Shown here piece after piece: positions 56,368 through 64,000 of a DNA stretch of 64,000 nt. A model generated the notes under the pieces. It was not told the origin of the DNA and searched no databases. It saw nothing but the letters and a program-made list of their open reading frames with translations. Numbering within the stretch: position 1 is the stretch's first letter; the number at the start of each line of letters is the position of its first letter. Location: NCBI RefSeq assembly GCF_026262505.1, contig NC_067208.1, positions 6,767,962 through 6,831,961 of the forward strand. The letters are read 5' to 3'. This DNA comes from Trichomonas vaginalis G3 (taxonomy: Eukaryota > Parabasalia > Trichomonadida > Trichomonadidae). The position numbers and the translations under genes are program-made.

Positions 56368-59300
56368 TTATATGTCATAATAGAACCCACTCCGACCAAG
56401 CTTTACTTTCTTCCTGACTGAGTTTTTAACTCTTCTTTTTCCTTCATTGCCCTCTGCTTGAAGTTGTTGCATCTTTGCATTATGTTCATCTAGTATGTTG
56501 CAAATTTTCCATGTCCTTTTTGCCTTTTGGCTCTGGTCGCCCATCTCAGGTAACCTATATCCTAGAAAGAGTTTGTCATAGTCTGTATTTGAGTCGTCGC
56601 TTATTGTTTGCATGACTCTGTCCTGAGTTTCCGGTTCAAGCTCTTCAAACAGTGCCTGTCCATATGGAATAAGCTCGTTTCCAAATATATGTTTTTGTAG
56701 CCATTCTGGTTTTCTTTCCATGTTACCAATAATATCTTTTGTGAATGGGAAAGCTTCTACCCAATCTTTCAGTCTTGCGTCGTTTATTTCTGTAGTTGGT
56801 TTTATTTTGTCAAGGAACATGTTTTTCAATACTAACATTTCATTTGGTACTGTCCATTTGAGTTTTCTTAAATATTCATCCCTTCTCGGTTCATTGTCTG
56901 CAAAGTAAGTTTTTATGACATTTTGCAAACTTTCGTTTGCAAGGTCATGTACAATAGGTTCTCTTCCTTCTATCTCCCTAACTTTCTTTCTAAACTCTTC
57001 ACCAAATATACCATCTTTATGGTTCTGTGTAGTTCTTTGAGATAAATGTTCTAGAACGTCAGGTGTTATATTTCCATCAGCCATGTTCATTTCATACTGG
57101 TCCAAAATATCTGCATGTTTCATATCTTTCAATGGCATTAAAGCCGCGCTTAAAATACCAGCTATATCTGGTTCACCATTGACTTCCATTGCGTCTACAA
57201 CTTCTTGGAATTGTGGTTGTAAGTTTATGAACCACCTATCCGAATTAGCTTTATGACCCCATCTCATTGTAGTTCCATCGTCTGCAGAAACAAAAGTAGG
57301 TTTGTTTCCATCTTGGTTAGGTTCTGAATGAACTTTAAACAATGTTTCATTTCTATATGTTTTCTTGAAATTTAACCTTTTATTTTCACCGAGTTCATCC
57401 GAAGATTGAACGTTAAATGCTCGTAAGTAAAAAGGGTTGTTGTATTTGTGTACATTTTTTTTCAGTTCTTCCATTCTATGCTGAATATTTTCATCTGGTG
57501 TTGGAGTCTTTTGTATGTCGGCAAACATTTTTCGATATTCTTCTACTATGTCAGCCGAATCTTTCTTAGACTCTTGGAAAGATTCCATATTCACCTCATG
57601 CTCTTGTTGAGGGTCAAGATTTTTCGGCTGTTCCAAATCTTCATCTAGTTCTGTGAAGTTAGTTTCCAAAGGAGTGACTTGTTCGTTTCCTTCAGGCTCT
57701 TCTAGCTGTTGTTGCTGAACTATTTCTTCCATGTCTGGTTGTATCTGAACTAGTTCTTCCTGTGGAGTTTCTTGTACCTCATCTGCTGGCATTTCATATA
57801 TTCCGAGACCGTTTTCAACAATTTCCCTATCTACGTCATCCGCATTCATAAGCCTTTGTTCTTTCGTTCCGTCTCTATTTTTTACGCGTTTCATGACGAA
57901 AGTTGAATTGTCATTTAGCTCTGACATCAAATATCTCGGAGTAAATTCATCCATGTCATTTGGATGATATGCTATTAAATCATATCCCTTAGCGAGCTTG
58001 TATTTTCCAGGTTTGAGATTATATCCGTTTTGGTGCTGAGCCATAAAGCTAAATAGGTTCGGGTCAGTATTTCCATCCTTGAACTTTCCAATAGCTTCTT
58101 TATATCTGTCACTAAAGTCAACAGTATCTGGGAAACCACACTCTTCTTTAAGCATTTTTAAGAATTCTTGGTTTCCTTGTTCTCTACTTCTTTTATGTCC
58201 TTGCTCTGTTTGTGGTTGTTGTTGTGCAGGGTTTTGAACTGTTGGTTGTTGTGCAGGGTTTTGAACTGTTGGTTGCTGTGCTGGTTGTGGAGGTGGTTGT
58301 TGTGCATGCCTGTGTCTGTGTCCATGTGACGATGTAAATGTTTTAGGTAGTCCTGGTGCAGGTGCTTCTCTTGGAGGGTTTGGTGGTATATAAATTCCAC
58401 CAGCTGGCACATATGTTCCATCTGCAGCGTAATGTCCTACCTGACTTTTCGTTCTTAAGAAAGCATTTACTAGGTCTGTTTTGGTCTGTTGTAACTCTTT
58501 TTCTTGACTTTTCACAACAGTTGCTCTAACGGCGTCATAGGCACTTTGAACTGCCTGTCTCGTTGCTGCGTCTGTTATTTTCGTCATATTTTGTGCTACT
58601 TCTTTTAACTCTTTGTCGAAACCTTCAGACTTCAGTTTCTTTCCAGATGAGAAGTCGTTCACTTGTTTCACCTTACTATGAAGAGCTTCGAAGGCGTTCT
58701 TAAAGTCAGCATTTGTTAAAGCTTCATTTGAACTGTCTTCATCCGCTTGTATTTTTGTCCTTATTGACCCTATGAGTTGGGCTGCTTTAGCGTTGGCTTG
58801 GGCATCTAACCAGTCATTGTTAGCTTTTATATACTCTGCGCTTTTCATTGCCTTTTGCATAGCCGCGTCGTTATTTTTACTTTCTTGTGCTAAGTTTTCA
58901 TACTGTACGGTTTGGTTTTGCAACTGTAAAAGTTTTTCTGCCTTTACATTTGCTTCAACTTCCTTTTTATACTCATCGCTATCCATATATGTCTTCAGGG
59001 CTTTTTGTTTTATCTCTTCATCTTTCAGTATTTTATATTGAGTAGTATGGTTTTTCAAATTTATGACATCTTGTTCCATTTTTGCTACTTCTGTTGCTTT
59101 TTCTGACACTTTTTTCGCATATTCCTCTGTACTTAGTTCTTTCAGTTGTTCTTCTTTCTTCTTTTTCTCTACGTTTAACTCATTGAGTTTCTTTGTGTGT
59201 CTGTCATATTCTAGTTTCTTTTCGTTTTCACTTATTTGCTTCTGTATGTCTATGTTTGACTTTTTGACATCTGTTATTTGATTTTTGAGTGAACTCAAAT

Positions 59301-59562
59301 TCATTTGACTTTGAGGGTTATAGGCTGTTCCGTCTGCAGCTCCACCATAGCCTGCCATTTTCGCTAAAAGTGCCGCTCTTAAACCTCCACTCTGTGCACC
59401 AACAACTCGGTTTAAAAGCATAGGATTGCTTGACATTTGTTGCAACATAGTGGGGTCATTCAGCATTTGTTGTTGCAACTGTTGTTGTGGTGTCAGTCTT
59501 ACTATTGGATGTTTCAATGCTCTCTTCCTCTTACGTATATTCTTACGTAGCTTACGTGGCAT
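56368..59562 (-). CDS. Long coiled-coil, Pro/Gln-rich structural protein (E2)
   Basis: 1064 residues, open throughout. A basic arginine-rich start (MPRKLRKNIRKRKRALKHPI) suits DNA binding or nuclear import. Residues 95-390 form a long coiled coil (KKLEYDRHTKKLNELNVEKK and similar), then a Pro/Gln/His linker (QQPTVQNPAQQPTVQNPAQQ) and a globular acidic C-terminal half ending in a basic KRRVKNSVRKKVK segment. Comparable in layout to the E1 pair at 15054-18478. Probably a virion core or scaffold protein. No enzymatic motif seen. Confidence 0.55.
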   Translation of the reverse strand: MPRKLRKNIRKRKRALKHPIVRLTPQQQLQQQMLNDPTMLQQMSSNPMLLNRVVGAQSGGLRAALLAKMAGYGGAADGTAYNPQSQMNLSSLKNQITDVKKSNIDIQKQISENEKKLEYDRHTKKLNELNVEKKKKEEQLKELSTEEYAKKVSEKATEVAKMEQDVINLKNHTTQYKILKDEEIKQKALKTYMDSDEYKKEVEANVKAEKLLQLQNQTVQYENLAQESKNNDAAMQKAMKSAEYIKANNDWLDAQANAKAAQLIGSIRTKIQADEDSSNEALTNADFKNAFEALHSKVKQVNDFSSGKKLKSEGFDKELKEVAQNMTKITDAATRQAVQSAYDAVRATVVKSQEKELQQTKTDLVNAFLRTKSQVGHYAADGTYVPAGGIYIPPNPPREAPAPGLPKTFTSSHGHRHRHAQQPPPQPAQQPTVQNPAQQPTVQNPAQQQPQTEQGHKRSREQGNQEFLKMLKEECGFPDTVDFSDRYKEAIGKFKDGNTDPNLFSFMAQHQNGYNLKPGKYKLAKGYDLIAYHPNDMDEFTPRYLMSELNDNSTFVMKRVKNRDGTKEQRLMNADDVDREIVENGLGIYEMPADEVQETPQEELVQIQPDMEEIVQQQQLEEPEGNEQVTPLETNFTELDEDLEQPKNLDPQQEHEVNMESFQESKKDSADIVEEYRKMFADIQKTPTPDENIQHRMEELKKNVHKYNNPFYLRAFNVQSSDELGENKRLNFKKTYRNETLFKVHSEPNQDGNKPTFVSADDGTTMRWGHKANSDRWFINLQPQFQEVVDAMEVNGEPDIAGILSAALMPLKDMKHADILDQYEMNMADGNITPDVLEHLSQRTTQNHKDGIFGEEFRKKVREIEGREPIVHDLANESLQNVIKTYFADNEPRRDEYLRKLKWTVPNEMLVLKNMFLDKIKPTTEINDARLKDWVEAFPFTKDIIGNMERKPEWLQKHIFGNELIPYGQALFEELEPETQDRVMQTISDDSNTDYDKLFLGYRLPEMGDQSQKAKRTWKICNILDEHNAKMQQLQAEGNEGKRRVKNSVRKKVKLGRSGFYYDI

Positions 59563-59773
59563 TTTAAGTGAAGTTAAAAAGCGGCTTTTGACAGATGTTT
59601 ATATGACACTTTTTGTTCAGCACAAAAAACTACTCGGTCAAAGTGTTGTCAGTTTTGTAAAATAACCGTCCTATCTCATTCTATAAGGGGAAAAGGCTTC
59701 TCAAAGTATACTTCCTTGGAACGCCTGTAACTTTTCCTGTAGCGACGATAGACCCTTACTTGTCCGGACAAAG

Positions 59774-59825
59774 TTATACTAAACATCTTCAGGGCTAGAG
59801 GGCACGAAGTGCCTGGAGGCCCCAC

Positions 59826-59860
<35 letters not shown>
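59774..59860. repeat. Right terminal inverted repeat of E2
   Basis: TTATACTAAACATCTTC, the hairpin GGCAC-GAA-GTGCC, GGCCCCACTAC, then 32 T and the target duplication ATTTAA (59861-59866). Mirror of 36257-36345. The 211 bp between the last gene and this repeat contain TGACACTTTTTG and no gene. Confidence 0.9.
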
Positions 59861-59862
<2 letters not shown>

Positions 59863-59866
59863 TTAA

Positions 59867-60396
59867 CCATTCTAAATCAATTAAATCGAAGATTCTACCA
59901 CTCATTGGAAAATTATAAGTTTTGAAAAAAACCGTAAATCATTATTGAATCTAAAAATATTTATGTACAAAAAGTCGGTATATATTCTATAATTATTTAA
60001 AATAATGAAAAAGTTGATTTGTGAATCATTGAAATATTAATGCTGTTATATATATATATCAGATGATATAAGATGATTTTTTTAAATAAAAAATAAAATT
60101 TAATTTTTTAATTGTTAAAATAAGAATAGTAAGCTTGACAAGTAATTTAAGTTTTTGCTTTGTAAAGTTATTTGGTTGGCAAATGCATTGTGTCACTTTT
60201 TGTTTGAGTTCACTTTCCGTAATTTGTCTTATGATACCATGTTGTTGTCAAAATGTCATGTTGTCTCATTTTTTCAGAGAAGTTGAATGACCTGGGAGCA
60301 CATGGTAACATGGTGTTATGATTTGAATTAATTATTGAATAACCTGAAAACCATTAACGATAAAATAACTGATAACAAAATTTTATTTTTATATAA
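59867..60396. other. Right part of element B and E3 intergenic sequence
   Basis: About 530 bp without a gene. It is very AT-rich to 60130, then carries TTACTTGTCAA-type and AAAAAGTGACAC-type motifs in inverse orientation and the inverted arm ending at 60235. The structured element at 60236-60314 follows (ACCATGTT pairing with AACATGGT around TTTTTTCAGAGAAGTT), a relative of 33612-33705. Confidence 0.5.
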
Positions 60397-60561
60397 ATGA
60401 ATACCCCGCAAGCTCAAAATTTACCACGAATCATAACAAGGGAGGAAACGATAAAAATGATGCGAGAACTTGCTAAAAATAACAAACCACTAAAACTGAG
60501 AAAATGTGGTTATGCAGTAATGATGGAAAGAGAGATGTTGTCAAAGAAAAATAAAAATTAA
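60397..60561 (+). CDS. Small basic ORF of 54 residues (E3)
   Basis: MNTPQAQNLPRIITREETIK then MMRELAKNNKPLKLRKCGYA. The leader (AACAAAATTTTATTTTTATATAA before the ATG) is like those of other E3 genes. Helical, basic; not recognised. Its stop overlaps the convergent gene at 60558 by 4 bp. Confidence 0.4.
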   Translation: MNTPQAQNLPRIITREETIKMMRELAKNNKPLKLRKCGYAVMMEREMLSKKNKN

Positions 60562-60821
60562 TTTTGGATTGAGTTTAAAAATTCATCTTTATTAAATTCA
60601 TCTCTTCCAATCAATTTATTTATTCTATTAAATTCTTTTATTTTTGCTTCACTTAGTTTAAGGATTGAACGGTAAGTTTCTAATTTTTCGATTATTTCTT
60701 TATCGTTTTCAACCTCACCGCATTGTGGCTTCTTTTTGTAATAGCATATTTTTGATTTAATTCTGTTTAGTTTCTTTTTATATTCATCGTCTGGACTCTT
60801 GACTGCTTCGTTGTCACTCAT
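60558..60821 (-). CDS. Small charged helical protein (E3)
   Basis: 87 residues, MSDNEAVKSPDDEYKKKLNR then KIKEFNRINKLIGRDEFNKD. Lies 20 bp downstream of the integrase on the same strand. Coil-like, no known domain. Could be an accessory of integration or a regulator; no direct evidence. Confidence 0.45.
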   Translation of the reverse strand: MSDNEAVKSPDDEYKKKLNRIKSKICYYKKKPQCGEVENDKEIIEKLETYRSILKLSEAKIKEFNRINKLIGRDEFNKDEFLNSIQN

Positions 60822-60841
60822 TTCTTACGAAATAAAAAAAA

Positions 60842-61668
60842 TTAAATATTATTTAAATATAATGGAGTAATAAAATAAATCGGAATTTCTATTAATTTAT
60901 TGTCAACTTCAACTAATGCATTGCCGTTAATATATCTAACAAATTCAGCTATTGTGTCAAATCTTCGTCTTCTTTTTGTCATTGATTTATCAGTTTTTCC
61001 ATAATCGAGATGAATCAAAACTTTATCCCCTTGTTTAAAATTCATGAGCCCCGAATTAATTTGTTCACGTTTAACATCATTCAACCTTTCCATTTGCTTT
61101 CTAATATATTCCCATTCTTTTGAAATATCATTTTTCATTTCCACCGGTTTCATGTTTATAGTTCTATGCCATGTATTATTATAATAATATACTAACTGTT
61201 GTATGATGGAGTCATGATTTCCATCCCAGTATATCTGACCGTTAACCCCTAACGCATCTCTAAGAGTTCTCATTACCGCATCAACTATTTTATTATGAAA
61301 CGTATATGGAGAGGATGAAAAGTAAAAATTAATTTGTGGGAAATAATGAGTCATAGTTGCCTGAAATCCTTTATCACTATCACCCCTGATATTATCTACT
61401 CTTTCATGATCTAGTAAGTATTGAATAGCTCTTCTTGTTTCCTGTTCTGTTTTCCCTTTCACTGGAATGCAATATAAATATCTGGTGTTAATGTTAATGG
61501 CAAATAAATAAGTAACGTTTCCTTTTGAATATTCTAAATGATCGATTTCGTATGAATATGGATATGGTGCAAATGAAGGGCGACCAAATTTTTCCTTTAA
61601 CGGTTGAATTTTCGGGTCAATTGGTTTATTTAATATCTTGAAACCCTTTTTAAAATCTTTTTGCTTCT
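60842..61668 (-). pseudogene. Maverick integrase, catalytic and C-terminal part (E3)
   Basis: EIDHLEYSKGNVTYLFAINI, RGDSDKGFQATMTHYF and HNKIVDAVMRTLRDALGV are the three blocks of the rve DDE-type core. After them come YYYNNTWHRTINMKPVEMKN and the SH3-like KQGDKVLIHLDYGKTDKSMT. Different in sequence from the E1 integrase but of the same plan. The gene as a whole looks broken relative to the N-terminal piece next to it. Confidence 0.75.
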
Positions 61669-62401
61669 TTAATGTTTGAAATGGATATAATAAAGTGAAT
61701 GATGAAGGATTAACTGAGGAGGTGGTTTTGGTATTGCAGGTACAGTCGTTGGAGGTTTTGGTGTTGCAGGTACAGTCGTTGGAGGTATTGGTGTTGCAAG
61801 TGGTTTAATTTTATCCGCTTTGATTTTGGATGATGAAGTTTTGGAATTCATTCCTTCCTTCATTAATTCTGGATGTATTCTATTCATTTGTTTTAAATAT
61901 GCTGTATATAAAGGTTTGATATACTTTCCCGCTTCGAGTTTATGTTGAAGGATGAATTCCAAAAGTTGATCTTTATTTAAAAGTTGGGCTGAATGTGGTT
62001 TAACTAATGAATCATAAATTAAAGCTTGTGCATCATTTTTGGTCTGAAGGACCCGGGCGTTTTGTTTCTTTGTTTTTTGTGGCTCAGGATTATATAATTT
62101 ATATAATTCATCAATATCTTCTTCTGTTAATACTTCATTTTTGAAATCTTTCAAATGTTTAAGTTGTGATTTAGTTTTTTCCTTTGTATATTCATTATTT
62201 TTAATTTTATCTTTAATTTTAGAAATTATTTCATCATGATATTTCAAAAATTCATTATCATAATATGAATAATAATATTATATCATCATCCGTTATATTT
62301 TCATCATATTTTTGGAGATATGCTTTTAAATCATAATAACTAAGAAAATTTTGATCACGTACTAAATCATCAATTAAATTTTCTAAATCTACGTTATCCA
62401 T
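61669..62401 (-). pseudogene. Probable N-terminal region of the E3 integrase, broken
   Basis: Open stretch 61669-62247 (192 residues) with KDKIKNNEYTKEKTKSQLKH helices, LEAGKYIKPLYTAYLKQMNR and a TTVPATPKPP repeat linker. A further short frame lies at 62258-62401 (MDNVDLENLIDDLVRDQNFL). Position directly upstream of the catalytic core suggests an integrase N-terminal region with a proline linker. It carries a second copy of the GC-rich 12-mer AAGGACCCGGGC at 62047-62058. Confidence 0.5.
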
Positions 62402-62502
62402 TTATATAAAAATAAAATAAATGTTTTAAGGGTGCCCACCTCTTTGATCAAGAATCAAAACCATCATTCAACGGTTCCTTTTGTCTCTTCTGTGGCATTT
62501 CA

Positions 62503-64000
62503 TTAAATAAACGGCATACAACATCCATTTTCACAACATACAGCCTTAGTGTGTGCTCCTGTTAATGCAGTCTTACCGATTGTTAAGCGAGTCATTGACC
62601 CGTTTTTAAGTTGTAAATTAATATTCTGACCATCAAATATCACTTTATCATTTATTATATCCAAATAATTTTTAGGTGTTAATTGTTTATTTTGTCGTAA
62701 ACTAACTCCTTTCATTTTTTGTGCAATCTTTTTAAAATCACTTCCATCAATTGAACCGTTGAATGATGTATAACACTTGGGGCATAAAGCAACCATGTTA
62801 TCACCTTGTTTCTCAATTGCTAAACCCAATAACTTCTTCTCATGTGCTTTTTCTTCAGCTTTATTCTTTAATTTAGGTTTAAATTTCTCATCAAAACAAA
62901 AGAAATCAAAAGGTGCGAATTTGTAAATGTTTTTATCATAAAATTGTTTATCAGTAACAATTGCTTGAAATGCTTGAGTGTTAGGAAGATTTGGGTCGCC
63001 AGCGATTGCCCAATAAGATGAATCAGTATCACCTTCAATGAAATGAAAACGATTAACATTCATGCATTTATACATAAAATCATAAATGAAAACCAAATAC
63101 CAGTATTTAGCATTATCTAAAGTAAAGAATGCCTCTTGTAAACATGTTTCACATCTATAAAATCTATCTTTGAGCATCACTTGATACGTATCTTCACCTA
63201 TTTCTCTTATGTTTTTAAACTTATTTGCCATACATGCAACGCGTGCCTTCTGTGCATTCATTATTTTAGTCTTTGTGTAATTTTGTGTATTCATTGCATC
63301 GTAACCATATGATCCATTAAGTGAAATCTTGCAAAATAAACTTTTTCCTTTATTTCCTTCTAATTCAGCCTTTTGTCTTTCGTTCATAAATTTGTTCGCA
63401 AATTCATTAAAACAAGTGTTTTTAGTAAATGTTAAAATTGATTGAATGTCATCGATGATAAAATGAAATTTGTCTATTAGATACCAAAGATAATAAGAAG
63501 AAAATGGTTGATATTGGTTGTGTGTTGATGCTAACTGAGTTAATTTTCTCTGTTTCTGGTCAACCGGTAAATTGTTTGATTTCATGTAATTATACATAAA
63601 ACTGCCAATTGTTTTTTCATCTGTGATAATATCTAAGTTTCTTATTATCGGTAAAAAGTTTATGTAATCATTAATGTATTTTTCATCAATGTGACCCTTT
63701 ACTTCAGCCACGAATAAAGTATTTTTCTTTCTAATAATTCCCAGTGCTTTTGCTTTCTTTGTTGCTGTATCACAAATGATAACACCATTCAATCTTCCCG
63801 GCATATACATTTTATGGTCAGTATATTGAATGAAATCATGAGGATTAGATGAAAATGATGAAGGATATAATGAATTAAAGTCAACTCCAACGAAATGAGT
63901 CATAATGTTGGTGGTGTCCTCATTTGATACAGTTTTAGTTTCTGGATTATATGAAAGTTTATTAATGTGCGTGATTCCTTTAAGATTTACTCTATGTTGA
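62503..64000 (-). CDS. Protein-primed family B DNA polymerase, C-terminal part (E3)
   Basis: Open from the right edge of the window to the stop at 62503. Motif A VDFNSLYPSSF, motif B SLNGSYGYDAMN and motif C EGDTDSSYW are all present and spaced as in Polinton/phi29-type polymerases. Cysteine pairs RCETCLQE and CPKCYTSFNG and a CCENGCC end may bind metal. The N-terminal and exonuclease regions lie outside the window. Looks whole as far as seen. Confidence 0.9.
   Translation of the reverse strand, partial: QHRVNLKGITHINKLSYNPETKTVSNEDTTNIMTHFVGVDFNSLYPSSFSSNPHDFIQYTDHKMYMPGRLNGVIICDTATKKAKALGIIRKKNTLFVAEVKGHIDEKYINDYINFLPIIRNLDIITDEKTIGSFMYNYMKSNNLPVDQKQRKLTQLASTHNQYQPFSSYYLWYLIDKFHFIIDDIQSILTFTKNTCFNEFANKFMNERQKAELEGNKGKSLFCKISLNGSYGYDAMNTQNYTKTKIMNAQKARVACMANKFKNIREIGEDTYQVMLKDRFYRCETCLQEAFFTLDNAKYWYLVFIYDFMYKCMNVNRFHFIEGDTDSSYWAIAGDPNLPNTQAFQAIVTDKQFYDKNIYKFAPFDFFCFDEKFKPKLKNKAEEKAHEKKLLGLAIEKQGDNMVALCPKCYTSFNGSIDGSDFKKIAQKMKGVSLRQNKQLTPKNYLDIINDKVIFDGQNINLQLKNGSMTRLTIGKTALTGAHTKAVCCENGCCMPFI

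Larger units (their letters stand above)
36257..59860. mobile_element. Maverick/Polinton fossil E2, complete with both ends, nested in E3/array B
   Basis: A 23.6-kb element bounded by inverted repeats (36257-36345 and 59774-59860) and by the 6-bp direct repeat ATTTAA at 36251-36256 and 59861-59866, the target duplication size known for Polintons. Parts: Dam-type methylase, tail fibre, integrase, PolB, HNH endonuclease, small-gene block, accessory cassette, packaging ATPase, SF3 helicase, penton-like gene, major capsid and a long structural gene. It is clearly broken, with well over ten breaks across its genes. The inverted arms differ at about 4 of 55 sites outside the homopolymer tract, so the insertion is not brand new if the arms began identical. 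Confidence 0.9.
34744..60235. mobile_element. Hairpin-array element B, interrupted by E2
   Basis: Inverted arms of at least 42 bp lie at 34744-34785 and, in reverse, about 60194-60235. Both read TAAGAC, then TTACGGAAAGTGA, then AAAAAGTGACAC outward to inward. Inside the left arm is array B; E2 occupies 36257-59860. Without E2 the element would be about 1.9 kb. Further inward both arms carry TTACTTGTCAA, which resembles the subterminal motif of element A. Exact ends and a target duplication could not be fixed. Confidence 0.55.
22173..64000. mobile_element. Maverick/Polinton fossil E3 (split by nested elements, right end outside window)
   Basis: AT-rich Maverick whose left half (22328-34726) and right half (60397-64000) are separated by hairpin array B and the nested element E2. 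The left half holds small structural genes, major capsid, ATPase, penton-like gene, tail fibre and an accessory island. The right half holds integrase and PolB. Very AT-rich coding, similar spacing and a shared GC-rich 12-mer link the halves, so that one element carries one copy of each core gene. That they are one element is inference. About five breaks plus two insertions are apparent. The left end is not resolved. Confidence 0.7.

Noticed and set aside
1-64000. tRNA, rRNA or recognisable host genes
   Set aside because: None seen on either strand; all supported genes belong to the mobile elements or are unassigned small frames within them.

Overview
The window looks like protist DNA packed with Maverick/Polinton elements. 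It is AT-rich, uses the standard code, has no introns that I can see and almost no sequence that is not viral-type. Protein-primed DNA polymerases, retroviral-type integrases, packaging ATPases, jelly-roll capsid genes and phage-like tail-fibre genes recur several times. TCACTTTT initiator-like motifs sit just upstream of several small genes. Together this points to a parabasalid, most likely Trichomonas vaginalis, whose genome is known to hold thousands of Mavericks. The organism is inference; no host gene, rRNA or tRNA was recognised. | Layout. Element 1 (E1) runs from beyond the left edge to about 21.4-22.0 kb: PolB, penton-like protein, two tail fibres, a block of small unknown genes around a 15-bp tandem repeat, a Dam-type methylase, integrase, long structural genes, a pVI-like peptide, ATPase, a jelly-roll-like gene and a coiled-coil gene. 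Element 3 (E3) runs from about 22.2 kb past the right edge and is split. Its left half (22.3-34.7 kb) has small structural genes, major capsid, ATPase, penton-like gene, tail fibre and an accessory island with a KilA-N gene. Its right half (60.4-64 kb) has integrase and PolB. Element 2 (E2, 36257-59860, 23.6 kb) is nested in this split. It is bounded by inverted repeats that end in about 32 A/T bases and by a 6-bp ATTTAA target duplication. | Two further elements are unusual. Both are arrays of a 250-bp unit made of four long hairpins. Array A (25077-26014) sits inside the E3 capsid gene with its own 6-bp duplication TATATA. Array B (34744-36250 plus 59867-60235) lies between inverted repeats and is the site into which E2 inserted. 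The two arrays differ in sequence but keep the same period, the same four hairpins and paired substitutions in the stems. | E1 and E2 share a syntenic block of small genes of unknown function. In both, the two divergent genes at its centre are separated by a short tandem repeat, but the repeat unit differs (15 bp against 21 bp). E2 and E3 share near-identical tail-fibre tips and a mobile accessory gene with repeat-flanked ends, which suggests that these fossils exchange modules. All three Mavericks are treated as fossils: E1 is mostly open with a few breaks, E2 has many, E3 has several plus the insertions.
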